A stretch of DNA of 49,356 bases from an uncultured Lachnospiraceae bacterium (GTDB lineage: Bacteria > Bacillota > Clostridia > Lachnospirales > Lachnospiraceae). The stretch is from assembly GCA_900550475.1 (NCBI GenBank), contig URSA01000017.1, positions 1 through 49,356 of the forward strand, in the 5' to 3' direction. The position numbers and the translations under genes were made by a program. Below the pieces are notes generated by a model. That model was given only the letters and a program-made list of their open reading frames with translations. It made no database searches and had not been told where the DNA came from. The first letter of the stretch is position 1. The number at the start of each line of letters is the position of its first letter. Below are positions 1-8,075 of the stretch, in pieces.

Positions 1-58
1 CGGACGATCTGGAATTGAGTAAAGGTTCAGAAGGAATCCCTCATTGTGAAGCTTAACC

Positions 59-1590
59 ATGCAGCGGAAGCTGACAGTTTATTTTGCCTGTACGGTTCTG
101 GTTGTATTTGTGGCGGCAGTTGTCCTGATCCGGATGGCAGGCATTATGCCGGGGTCGGAACGTAATCTTGGAGAGACACTGGCAGTACAGCATCAGAATA
201 CATTTTCAGCCATGACGAAGCAGATGGATCTTCTGACAGCAAGAAGCATCCACTTGTCTGAAGAGATTACATGGATAATGGAACAGGTTCTGATCGAACA
301 TGGAAAAACCTTTGAGGATGTCAATGATAACCAACAGCTGATTCTGGATCTTGAGGATTCACTGTATGGAGCATTGGAAACAGTCTTACGTTCCAATGCA
401 GCGGAGCATTTTTTATACTGGATGCCACGGTGAATACAAAGGCAGAAGCAGCAGATACATCGCGGATGGGAGTCTATTTGCGGTTTTCTGATCTGAAGGC
501 TGTCGGAACAGCCAATCAACATATGGTGTATTTTCGCGGTGCGGCAGATGTGGCCAGAAAAAAACAGATTCAGCTGCATAATCGCTGGGATCTGGAATTC
601 GATACGGCATTGGTTCCCTGTTATGAAACACTTTTAAATTTTAATCAGAATCGTCTGGCAGAAGGAGCAGTATGGACGGAACGGTTTCGGCTGAAAGATA
701 CATGGGAAGATGTTATTTTGCTGTGTGTACCGGTTCTGGATCGGAATGGAGTTCCCTGCGGTATCTGTGGAGTAGAGCTCAGTCAGCTGTATTTTGCTCT
801 TTCTTATCCAGCGGTAGAAAGTCGATTTGGAAATATGGTTACACTTCTTGCTCCTGCAGAGGGCGGAAAATACGACTTGTCGAAAGCTATGATCGGCAAT
901 GCGGCAGGGACGTATTTGAAACCTGCTGGTTTACTTAAGATCAGAAGTGGGAAATATTATCAGACAACTTCAACCGAGGCGGAGCGTTATTTTGGTCTTT
1001 CCAGTCCTCTGGATGCACGATTATGCAGTGGTCAGCCGCCAATGGTTTTAACATTGGTGCCAGAGGATAGTTATCATCAGGCATCACATAGAATTCGTCA
1101 GATCTGGTTTGCAGGAACAGCTGTGTTTCTGATCCTGATCCTTCTTTTGGCGGGAAGTGTATCGGGACATTTTTCAGCTCCGATCGTGCGAAGCTTAAAT
1201 GCTATGCAGCAGAGAAAGACCGGAGAAGAAGGTCAGAATGCCAGAATTTGTTCTGGAATCTCAGAAATTGATGCATTGGTATCTTTCCTGCAGACTAGAA
1301 GTGAAGAACTAAAGACCAGAGAGCTGCCACCGGAGATTGATACAATGCTTCAGGAATTCAAAGTCCGGGTTGGAAAGCTGACATCTGCGGAACGGGTGAT
1401 TTTTCAGTTGTTTATTGATGGATGTGATGTGCAGACAGCTGCAGAACGAAGCTTTGTCAGCGTGGCGACGGTACGTAAGCATAATACAAGTATCAACCGA
1501 AAACTGGAGGTGTCCAATAGAGAGGAACTGATGGTTTATGTTGACCTTTTCCGGCGATGTGGCCGACTGGAGGAACTAAAAAATGGATAA
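59..1590 (+). pseudogene. Membrane-anchored LuxR-type HTH regulator, split by a frameshift
   Basis: Two overlapping reading frames (59-433 and 430-1590) read as one protein. The first half has an N-terminal membrane segment (about residues 7-25) and the start of an extracytoplasmic sensor region. The second half completes that region, has a second membrane segment near 1100-1160, and ends in a LuxR/GerE-like helix-turn-helix (about 1375-1560, with AERSFVSVATVRKHNTSINR). If the second frame is read upstream of its nominal GTG it gives CSGAFFILDATVNTKAEA, a natural continuation, so one base appears to be missing near 392-400. No strong ribosome binding site precedes 59. A single regulator that senses an extracellular signal is the likely ancestor; the ligand is unknown. 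A programmed frameshift or a sequencing error is possible instead of decay. Confidence 0.7.
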
Positions 1591-1666
1591 GAGAAGAATT
1601 TTGTTCACAGGATTCCAATTTACTATATATGGTATATAGAAATAAAGAGCATCAACATATTGTATT

Positions 1667-1713
1667 CGAATCGTTGGAAAGTTACTGAAATTGTCAGGTA
1701 TTCCAATGATTCG
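1667..1713. repeat. 13-bp inverted repeat in the 1591-1793 intergenic region
   Basis: CGAATCGTTGGAA (1667-1679) faces TTCCAATGATTCG (1701-1713). They pair over 13 positions with one G-T, around a 21-nt spacer. It lies about 80 nt upstream of the lipoprotein start, before a weak TATACT-like box near 1738. It could be an operator or a leader hairpin. Nothing else was seen in this gap. Confidence 0.5.
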
Positions 1714-1809
1714 CATATATTTTTTCTGTAAAAAATGATATACTGAATTCAAATAACTTGCGGGTATGACGGCGGTGGAAAAGGAGGTAGCATATGCATC
1801 AAAATTCTG

Positions 1810-2268
1810 ATGGGTACTGTGCTGGTATTATCAACGGCAGCTGTGACAGCCTGTGGTAAAAAGCTGGAAGTGGCAGACGAGAAAACCATGGAATCTGTTG
1901 ACGAAGAAATTGCAGAAATTCCGGAATCTGCCGCCCGGGAGATAACGGCAGTTTATACACTTTCGGGAGATGTCCTTTCTGTAGATTCCGGTACAGCATA
2001 TATTCCATTTATGCAAGGGGATTACTACAGGAAAAAAGATGCTTCCTGCTGGAAAACAGAAATAGATGGGACGGACAGATACCTGGATGAAACAGGAAGT
2101 ATTCTGCGTAACCATATGACTCCAGATGTATGGAACAGAAGCCTCTCATACGGTACGCCTGATAGAAGATTATTCAGACTATGGTGGTTAAATTCTAATT
2201 ATGATATGAGGAGGGATAGCAAATGGGAAAGAAAAGAAAGGCCGGAAAAAAGGAAGGTGTGTTTCTGA
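1810..2268 (+). CDS. Small lipoprotein, probably disrupted at both ends
   Basis: The N-terminus is a short lipoprotein signal (LVLSTAAVTACGKK) followed by an acidic region and a GDYYRKKDASCW segment. The excellent ribosome binding site AAGGAGG (1781-1787) points to the ATG at 1794, but that ATG is in another frame and stops after about 20 codons. The lipobox frame has no ATG before 1810, so a base has probably been lost just after the original start. The last ~50 residues are rich in Arg and Trp and run 46 nt into the next gene, which suggests a second frameshift near 2112; another frame there ends at 2162. Function unknown. The gene is likely non-functional as written. Confidence 0.45.
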   Translation: MGTVLVLSTAAVTACGKKLEVADEKTMESVDEEIAEIPESAAREITAVYTLSGDVLSVDSGTAYIPFMQGDYYRKKDASCWKTEIDGTDRYLDETGSILRNHMTPDVWNRSLSYGTPDRRLFRLWWLNSNYDMRRDSKWERKERPEKRKVCF

Positions 2269-3560
2269 CAATGCTGCTATTGTTCTGTACATTTCTTACC
2301 GGCTGCGATCTCCTGGATATCAGAGACGGTGGGCTGGGAATGACCAATCCAGACTATGTGGAACCGGAAGAAGAACCAACCACAAGCAACCATACGGAAT
2401 CCCCGGGCTCGGGAGAGTCCCCCAAAAAAGCTACGACTTCCTGGCTTACCGAGTCGGGGAAAGCATCATTAGTGGAAGAACAGGAATGGCTGCGAGATTA
2501 TGGGGCGGTATTTGGAGCCTCATTTCTGGGTTATACGCCAGATTACAGCTTTCCAGAAAAAGAATATCAAAGAGCTGAGACCTATCCGTATTTGGAAGGG
2601 ATCCCGGAAGACCATATCATAGAATATACAGGAGATGAGTGGTATGTGATCGTTCCGGCGGAGGAGGGATGGAAGATGTCCATAGAGTCCTGCAGCTGGA
2701 ATGATGACTTTACTGAGAGCAGCACAGAAGATCTGCTATGGGAAAGCAGCGATGGTCTTCCTCTGATCTTACGGTGCAATCTCAGTGATCTTTATTCCAA
2801 TGTACGGGTCACAGCCAGAAAAGGAAGCCGGGAAGTTTCCTGGCATCCCTATTATCTTACTTATGCCGGAGAAATCGAGCCGACAGACGGAGTGATGCAG
2901 CTTTTATCGGGTTGCTATATGCCGGAGGAGGGATATCTCTATGGAATGGAGGGAAGCTGGTATTGCGATTCTGCCCAAACAGATGCTGGTGAACCCTATT
3001 TTTACAGCGTTACTTTCATGACCGGTGAGGATGGATATCCTTTAGATATGTGGTATTATGGAGGACTTTTGGATGGAGAGATGGAGGATATCCGTTTTTT
3101 CTGGGATGGCTGTTATGCATATGGGGATCCACCTGGGGAGTCCCTGGAATTCTGGCTGAACACGCCGGATGGAACCCGAAACGGTATGATCTGGCTGGAG
3201 CTGGAAGGAGACTGCCTGACTATTCACGAAATGGAAGGAGAAGCTTTTTTTCCATTCACGAGAGGGTCAGTGGAAAAGTTTTATTTGCATCCTGTAGCAG
3301 CTGCCGGGGAAAATTATGATTATTCCGGCAATGAAATGGATGTACTGCTTGCACAATCTGAAGTACAGGATAGGCTGAGCCTCGGTATGGCAATCCGGGA
3401 TGTGGACGGCATGGAAACAATCCGGGGTGAAGCCTGTGTACTCTTTGCGCTTGGAACAGAGAATCCGGATCAGTTTGTGGCAGAATATTATTATGCGGTG
3501 TCCCCATCAGGATTAGTTTATCGGATGGATTATCTGACCGGAGAATGGGAACCGATTTAA
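2223..3560 (+). CDS. Putative secreted lipoprotein of unknown function, 445 aa
   Basis: A lysine-rich start, a hydrophobic stretch and the lipobox LTGC predict lipid attachment at Cys28 and an extracytoplasmic location. A linker rich in Glu, Ser and Thr (about 40-80) leads to a large domain rich in Tyr, Trp, Gly and acidic residues, with no enzyme motif I recognise. The start is the ATG after GAGGAGGG. It lies 12 nt upstream of the DUF6935-like gene, so the two are probably cotranscribed. The frame is intact, unlike its neighbours. It may be a binding or surface protein, but the sequence does not settle this. Confidence 0.75.
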   Translation: MGKKRKAGKKEGVFLTMLLLFCTFLTGCDLLDIRDGGLGMTNPDYVEPEEEPTTSNHTESPGSGESPKKATTSWLTESGKASLVEEQEWLRDYGAVFGASFLGYTPDYSFPEKEYQRAETYPYLEGIPEDHIIEYTGDEWYVIVPAEEGWKMSIESCSWNDDFTESSTEDLLWESSDGLPLILRCNLSDLYSNVRVTARKGSREVSWHPYYLTYAGEIEPTDGVMQLLSGCYMPEEGYLYGMEGSWYCDSAQTDAGEPYFYSVTFMTGEDGYPLDMWYYGGLLDGEMEDIRFFWDGCYAYGDPPGESLEFWLNTPDGTRNGMIWLELEGDCLTIHEMEGEAFFPFTRGSVEKFYLHPVAAAGENYDYSGNEMDVLLAQSEVQDRLSLGMAIRDVDGMETIRGEACVLFALGTENPDQFVAEYYYAVSPSGLVYRMDYLTGEWEPI

Positions 3561-3572
3561 AGGAGGAATATT

Positions 3573-4070
3573 ATGAGCGAGATAACATTGAACAGACTTC
3601 CAAAAACATTAAAGGAATTACAGGCAATGCCGCAGGCGGGATTGACAAACCAGGAGGAAGTGGCTGCTTTGACGGTAGCAGCACTTGCCCTTTATCCTGA
3701 AAATCCATCAGAAGCAGAAAAAATGCTGGATTTTCTGCGGGGTCCCAGACCGTTAAATGAAATCGACAAACAGTTTATAAGAGACAGATTTCGTGGAAAA
3801 GAGTATCTGATGCGTTCCTATTTTTCCGGGTCTTCTCCGGAAAATAATTATACTCCGGGACAGCCGCACCGGGTTGTAGTATCAGAAAACGCCTACAGCA
3901 AAAGTCAGATAGGTGAAGGATATCTGACCTTATATGTGGCATGCAGCGGAGCAGACAGTCCGCGGCCATTAAAGCTCCGGATTAAACCATCTACAGGACA
4001 GTGGTTTTTGTGGGAACAGCAGCTCTTAACCGGAATCCGGATACCAAAAGAAACAGATCCCTGGGCATAA
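3573..4070 (+). CDS. DUF6935-like protein, 165 aa
   Basis: A soluble protein beginning MSEITLNRLPKTLKELQAM, with a helical N-terminal half (LTNQEEVAALTVAALALYPEN) and a beta-rich C-terminal half containing NNYTPGQPHRVVV and KLRIKPSTGQWFLWEQQL. I recall this pattern from small Lachnospiraceae proteins labelled DUF6935. No signal peptide or membrane segment is visible. AAAGGAGG sits just before the ATG, 12 nt after the lipoprotein gene, so it is probably part of the same operon. Biochemical role unknown. Confidence 0.7.
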   Translation: MSEITLNRLPKTLKELQAMPQAGLTNQEEVAALTVAALALYPENPSEAEKMLDFLRGPRPLNEIDKQFIRDRFRGKEYLMRSYFSGSSPENNYTPGQPHRVVVSENAYSKSQIGEGYLTLYVACSGADSPRPLKLRIKPSTGQWFLWEQQLLTGIRIPKETDPWA

Positions 4071-4095
4071 AAACAGGATTAAGGAAGGACGGGGT

Positions 4096-4423
4096 ATGAA
4101 TCAGGGAAAGATTATGACAATTCATTGTGCCACCTGTGGTGCACCTGCCCGGTTTGATGTTGTGACACAGAATTACCACTGTCCGAGCTGTGGCGGAAAC
4201 CTGCATTTTCTGCCAGTCCAAGGTTCTGCGTTCAGATGTCCAGATGGGAGAAGGATTCCCGGAGATGCTGATTCCTTTTAAGCTGAACCGGAAACAGGAA
4301 GAAAGAATGTATTCCGGTGGAATAAGTATTTTCAGAGTCGTAGTAACAATTTTACTGCTTTTGACAGGCATTCGGATGCTCCTGAAGAAGCGAGACCAAA
4401 AAGAAGATGGAAGTGGCTTATGA
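4096..4423 (+). pseudogene. Remnant of a TFIIB-type zinc-ribbon protein
   Basis: The first frame (4096-4281) starts with a clean zinc ribbon: CATCGAPARFD, then HCPSCGG about 20 residues on. It then drifts out of frame. An overlapping frame (4190-4423) carries what looks like the family's second ribbon and following segment, TCIFCQSK and FPEMLIPFKLN, then a membrane helix near VVVTILLLLTGIRML. In intact family members these ribbons are separated by many residues, so an internal out-of-frame deletion around 4185-4200 seems to have joined them. The 3' end overlaps the next gene by ATGA. Either fragment could still be translated, but the ancestral protein is broken. Confidence 0.6.
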
Positions 4424-4998
4424 AAAAAGGAAAGAAAGGCTGGATATTGCTTATGGCATTTACTACGTGGACGGCGTTGATTGCAGGCTGCGGAAAGTGG
4501 CCCGGAAATAAGCCGGATAAAATGCCGGAAGACACGACGGTGGGAGCAGACACAGAGAACACGGAGAATCTGGAAAACAGTCAGAGTACACCGCTTCCGG
4601 ATATTCAGGAACTGACGTATTATGTGCATGGAACGATGGTGGAAGCGATCTGGAGCATAAGTTTGATCCGGCAGGAGGAAGGAGCACTCGTACGGGTGGA
4701 GCCATGGGGTGGAGAAGAGGAGTTTTTTGACTATCCGGTAGCTGCAGAGACCCTTGATAAAGCACGTACGATTCTGGAGAATTATAACGTTGCGTCCTGG
4801 GCAGGTTTTTGCGGAAATGATCCCGATGCACTAGATGGCTATAGCATGAGATTTCAGGCGGAATTTGTGGATGGAAGCAGGATAGAAGCGTTCGGTGAAA
4901 ACAACTTCCCTAAAAATTTCAATGAGGTTTTCTCGGAACTGGATGACCTGACGGTTGAGGCGAAAGACGCATTTTATGAGGAACAGTCCTGTTTCTGA
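4420..4998 (+). CDS. Putative lipoprotein, 192 aa
   Basis: A basic N-terminus, a hydrophobic stretch and the lipobox LIAGC predict lipidation at Cys24. A Pro/Asp/Thr/Glu-rich linker follows, then a compact domain containing ELTYYVHGTMVEAIWSISL and GYSMRFQAEFVDGSRIEAFG. This looks like a small beta-rich extracytoplasmic domain; I do not recognise the family. Its ATG overlaps the stop of the degraded zinc-ribbon gene (ATGA), so it was probably translated by coupling with it. That makes its present expression uncertain. Confidence 0.7.
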   Translation: MKKGKKGWILLMAFTTWTALIAGCGKWPGNKPDKMPEDTTVGADTENTENLENSQSTPLPDIQELTYYVHGTMVEAIWSISLIRQEEGALVRVEPWGGEEEFFDYPVAAETLDKARTILENYNVASWAGFCGNDPDALDGYSMRFQAEFVDGSRIEAFGENNFPKNFNEVFSELDDLTVEAKDAFYEEQSCF

Positions 4999-5250
4999 GC
5001 CCTTGCCTTATACCCTCTGACCCAGCCATACATTACTGTGTACCATAAAATAACCGATTGCTGCTTTTTCCGGTTCGCCTGCACTCTGTACACCAGGTTT
5101 CGGGGGTGATCCGATACCGAAAATCAGGAGATAGCCCGATATGGCATCACTTTCAACGGCTACAAACTTGCAATCATAGGAGGCGAATAAAAGAGCGGAA
5201 AATTGGACGGTTAATAGTGGATCTGGACATGAAAGGATTATAAAATTCAG
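4999..5250. other. Gap with a possible gene-tail fragment
   Basis: No intact gene was seen. A stop-free stretch at 5110-5190 reads SDTENQEIARYGITFNGYKL and a few more residues before TAA. It has the composition of a real protein C-terminus and may be the end of a deleted gene. The family is not recognised and the call is weak. Confidence 0.25.
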
Positions 5251-5296
5251 GCGGTCAAAGTTTAAGATAATACTTAAATTTTGACCGCTCTTTTTT
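5251..5296 (+). terminator. Strong intrinsic terminator, 16-bp stem
   Basis: GCGGTCAAAGTTTAAG (5251-5266) pairs with CTTAAATTTTGACCGC (5273-5288), with one G-U and loop ATAATA, followed by TCTTTTTT. It ends transcription from the lipoprotein cluster. Confidence 0.9.
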
Positions 5297-5346
5297 GTGG
5301 TAGAGCTCATACTTGATGGATTGGTATAAAAATGAAAAAAACAATA

Positions 5347-5374
5347 TTGATTCATATGAAAAATGTAACATAAT
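5347..5374 (+). promoter_or_regulatory. Promoter for the truncated XRE gene
   Basis: TTGATT (5347-5352), 16 nt, CATAAT (5369-5374). The expected start of transcription falls at about 5381-5383, on the ATG at 5382, and no ribosome binding site is visible. The transcript may be leaderless. Confidence 0.5.
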
Positions 5375-5381
5375 ACATTAA

Positions 5382-5564
5382 ATGATACGAATGCCAATTG
5401 GAAAATTTATTGCTGACGAGAGAAAGAGAAAGGGATACACACAGAAACAGCTTTCTGAAAAATTAGAAATCAGCGATAAGACAATTTCAAAATGGGAACG
5501 GGGAAAGAGTATCAGAAGAGGATTATCGAAAAAAGGCGGAGGAAAATATGGTGAATTTGGTTAA
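5382..5564 (+). pseudogene. XRE-family HTH regulator truncated by an internal deletion
   Basis: The first ~47 residues are a typical Cro/C1 helix-turn-helix (ADERKRKGYTQKQLSEKLEI, then SDKTISKWERG). After the conserved WERG the expected third helix is missing and the frame runs into 17 unrelated residues and a stop. The family's usual downstream segment appears in another frame immediately afterwards (VSEEDYRKKAEENMVNLVKE, from 5509) and leads into the membrane region annotated from 5548. An out-of-frame deletion near 5500-5510 is the simplest explanation. DNA binding is probably lost. Confidence 0.7.
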
Positions 5565-5859
5565 AGAGACGCAGGAAAACAAAAAGAAGATTGTTCTGTC
5601 GATAATGATTGCAGGGTTTTCTATTTTTGCGGCATTCCCCCTGTTTATGCTGTCGGGAATATTTGTGATGGAAACTTGGTTGAGGATTTTACTGATTGTG
5701 ATAGGGGCTGCGGTAGTTTGCGGCGGAATTTCGATTGCCTGCATTCTTGACAGAGAAGCAGGTGCATTTGAGTGCCCCGATTGTCACAATCGATTTGTGC
5801 CGGATATGAAGTCTCATGTCATGGGTATTCATACAATGACAAAGAGAAAATTATATTAA
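5548..5859 (+). CDS. Orphaned membrane and zinc-ribbon half of the XRE regulator, 103 aa
   Basis: Two hydrophobic segments (about 16-38 and 44-66) are followed by ECPDCHNRFVPDMKSH, half of a zinc ribbon. In related XRE membrane regulators this region follows the HTH, and a second CxxC pair follows TKRKL. Here the protein stops at KRKLY, while the adjacent frame reads NHLKVVKD, so a second small deletion probably removed the second Cys pair. A short protein could start at ATG 5548 after GGCGGAGG, but it would lack the DNA-binding domain and a complete metal site. Best viewed as a fragment. Confidence 0.55.
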   Translation: MVNLVKETQENKKKIVLSIMIAGFSIFAAFPLFMLSGIFVMETWLRILLIVIGAAVVCGGISIACILDREAGAFECPDCHNRFVPDMKSHVMGIHTMTKRKLY

Positions 5860-5907
5860 TCATTTGAAGGTCGTAAAAGACAAAGGTGCAAAAAGGAGAA
5901 ATGTGCT

Positions 5908-6258
5908 ATGGCAGGAATCATAATTTTTGAGATCGTTTCTTTGATGGTATCGCTCATTTTTGTAATACTTGGTGTAACGCAGTATCGGTCGGAAAATCCG
6001 GTTTCTATGAATACGGGAGAAAAACCACCGAAAAAAGACGAATTGCTTGATATGAAAAAATGGAATCAGGAGCATGGAAGAAACCTGATCATATTCGGAT
6101 GTATGCTTTTTGTATCAGCGTCTGTATTCAGATTATTTCTTGACAGGCTGGATTGCACAGTGGGGCTGACTGGTGCAATGCTGCTTGTGGTTTGTGGAGG
6201 AATCGTCTGGCTTGAAATCCGGCACAACCACCTTAAAGAGAAACTTATCAAGAAGTAA
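5908..6258 (+). CDS. Small two-helix membrane protein, 116 aa
   Basis: An N-terminal membrane segment (about 3-24), a hydrophilic loop containing KKDELLDMKKWNQEHGRN, and one or two further hydrophobic segments (about 63-100) ending in a basic tail. It looks like the small uncharacterised membrane proteins often found beside XRE regulators in Clostridia; function unknown. AAAAAGGAG lies about 8 nt before the ATG. It is 48 nt after the broken regulator's membrane half and probably belonged to its operon. The reading frame looks intact. Confidence 0.65.
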   Translation: MAGIIIFEIVSLMVSLIFVILGVTQYRSENPVSMNTGEKPPKKDELLDMKKWNQEHGRNLIIFGCMLFVSASVFRLFLDRLDCTVGLTGAMLLVVCGGIVWLEIRHNHLKEKLIKK

Positions 6259-6272
6259 GGCGGCGCGCCGCA

Positions 6273-6420
6273 GCGATTGTATCCTACACAGAAAAAATGG
6301 TTTTTCAGATCCCAAATCAGCCGGATTTTCGGGTAAAAACGGCTGTGATTTGAGCTGATTGTATCCTGACGGAGAAAAGTGGTTCGCCGGATCCCATAAA
6401 TCCCGGAAAAATGGGATCTG
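6273..6420. repeat. Two imperfect direct repeats with internal palindromes
   Basis: A ~46-bp unit starting AGCGATTGTATCCTACACAG (6273) recurs about 80 bp later as AGCTGATTGTATCCTGACGG (6353). Each copy continues into GAGAAAA/GAAAAAA, TGG and GATCCCA. Inverted repeats lie between and after them: AAATCAGCCG facing CGGCTGTGATTT, and ATCCCAT facing ATGGGAT. The block fills the space between two convergent genes. It may be a dispersed intergenic repeat and may also terminate transcription. Confidence 0.6.
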
Positions 6421-6449
6421 AAACAGCAAAAAAAGTTGTCTGGAGACAA

Positions 6450-7537
6450 TCAAGTCCCATTTCTTCTTTGCATTATTTCTTTTACGATTTTCTTGTTTTC
6501 TTCCAATACAATCGCATAAATCAGATAATTGTCCCACAGCACCAGCGAATCCTTCTCCGCCTCGCTCAGGCAGGAATAATCATGAATAAAATTCTTCATC
6601 CCACAAATATATTCCGCATACAAATCTCCCGCATCTGTTCGCTTGTAGGGTGAGTATTCCTGTGTCCTTCCCTGACCAAATTTCATATACAGAACCGGAA
6701 ACAGCAGTAACAGAAGAAAAACGCTATCAATCCCGATGACTAGCGTCAATTTCCACAGACGGGCAGGAGCTTCAAACAAATATTCACTGTATGCGTCGAA
6801 GGAATCACCGACATCCAGATCGTCCAGCACTTCCCCGTATAGTTCGCCTGCAACAAAGACCGCTTTGGGGATCTCAGCGCGATTCGTCCCGGCCTTTTAT
6901 GTGTCTGTTCGACTTCCTTCGGCCGGAGGAAACGCTCTGCAAGCCATCCCGCCTTTTTTGCCTCCGAAACGGTCATTTGTTCCCAGCTATGTAAGGCCGG
7001 TTCCTGTTTCCAATCTCCGATCACCAGATGCTCGATCAGATACCAGTCGCTCTCATGGAGGTTTGCATTTCTGTTTGCTCTCCCGGCGCCCTTTTCATAT
7101 TCGGTTTCCGTCTGTCGAATCATCCCAAGCATCTCATAGCGCAAAATGCAGGCGGTCAGATCCTTATCCGGTTCCAACTGCAAATCCTCCAGCATACTGA
7201 TCGCACCGGGAGTGATTCCCGTTAATTTATCCCGGTAATACTCCAAATTGTTTATGGTAATAAAGGTGCTGTTTTCAAGCAGCTGCTTTTTCTGCCCCTG
7301 CAGTTTGACATATCGCATATAAAAAGGTACGATACCTAGTATAACGGAACAGAAGGCAGCCATCAGGATGAGGCAGATCAGCCCGGGTACAAGGTTATTT
7401 TTGTTTAACTCCGAGACTGATGCAGTGCCGCCCCATAATAGCAGGGCTGCCATGATAATCGGAAAAATCAGAAAACATTGTCGCTGTTTTTGGCGGATTT
7501 CATTTAATTTGGTTGTTTGGAATGCTTTTTTATTCAT
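6450..7537 (-). pseudogene. DUF2207-type membrane protein, frameshifted
   Basis: The N-terminal part (7537 down to about 6880) has two membrane helices and a segment GITPGAISMLEDLQLEPDKD, resembling the cytosolic winged-helix-like part of DUF2207 (YciQ-like) proteins. The C-terminal part lies in another frame (ending at 6450). It has a membrane helix and the family's NFIHDYSCLSEAEKDSLVLW segment, then YLIYAIVLEENKKIV. Near 6870-6890 the frame changes: the second frame reads PKAVFVAGELYGEVLD, while the first runs into 40 unnatural residues. A single frameshift explains this. The start is supported by TTGAGG before the ATG. Function unknown. Confidence 0.65.
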
Positions 7538-7657
7538 AACCTCAACATTTTAGCAGATGATTGTAAATTCCAATATCTTCTTTTTGTAAACAGCAGGTCA
7601 AATTTGCAGCTGCGGGCAACCGGGAAAAGAAAATTTATTCTGTGAAAGGAGATTGTA

Positions 7658-7993
7658 ATGACAATCAAAACAGAGAGACTGATATTGCGGGAAATGACCG
7701 CGGACGATTACGACGCGCTGTACGCGGTGCTTGCGGATTCGGATATTATGCAGCATTATCCGTATACCTTTGATGAAAAGAGAGTTCGCGGATGGATTGA
7801 AAAAAATAAGGAACGGTACAGAATATTCGGTTTCGGATTGTGGGCTGTGTGCTTGAAAGATCCGGGAGGCGGACTACATACTGGTTCACCACACAGGAAG
7901 CACATACGACAATGCGGCGAGGGAAATGGACAGTCTGTTGGGCATTACGCATACGGCATTCCGCAGTATACAATGCAAAAAGGGCAATTATAA
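7658..7993 (+). pseudogene. GNAT acetyltransferase, 5' fragment
   Basis: AAAGGAGA precedes the ATG. The first ~68 residues (MTIKTERLILREMTADDYDA, then DIMQHYPYTFDEKRVRGWI and FGFGLWAVCLKD) match the start of RimJ/RimL-type N-acetyltransferases. After KDPG, where the beta-strand and acetyl-CoA loop should begin, the sequence becomes unrelated, so the cofactor-binding region is missing. Another frame over 7866-8009 reads DYILVHHTGSTYDNAAREMD and runs to a stop. It looks like the tail of a different protein joined by a deletion near 7860. Not functional as an acetyltransferase. Confidence 0.65.
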
Positions 7994-8005
7994 AGAGAGA
8001 AAGGC

Positions 8006-8033
8006 TTGACAGATCCGGAAAATGTGATATAGT
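8006..8033 (+). promoter_or_regulatory. Promoter of the metal permease/Fur operon
   Basis: TTGACA (8006-8011), 16 nt, TATAGT (8028-8033) with an extended -10 TGA at 8025-8027. The TTGACA contains the stop codon of the gene fragment upstream. Confidence 0.85.
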
Positions 8034-8039
8034 TCTAAA

Positions 8040-8060
8040 TGCAAATGAGTTGCATTTGCA
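8040..8060. promoter_or_regulatory. Fur-family operator palindrome
   Basis: TGCAAATG (8040-8047), 5 nt, CATTTGCA (8053-8060): perfect 8-bp arms in a 21-bp palindrome. It starts 7 nt after the -10 box and therefore covers the transcription start. The form resembles Fur/Zur boxes. The Fur-family gene of the same operon is the obvious candidate to bind it, giving metal-dependent autoregulation. Confidence 0.8.
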
Positions 8061-8075
8061 AGAAAGGACTCTATT

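Noticed and set aside
5008..5397. 129-codon open frame on the minus strand
   Set aside because: It spans a strong plus-strand terminator and promoter, has no protein-like pattern and no ribosome binding site.
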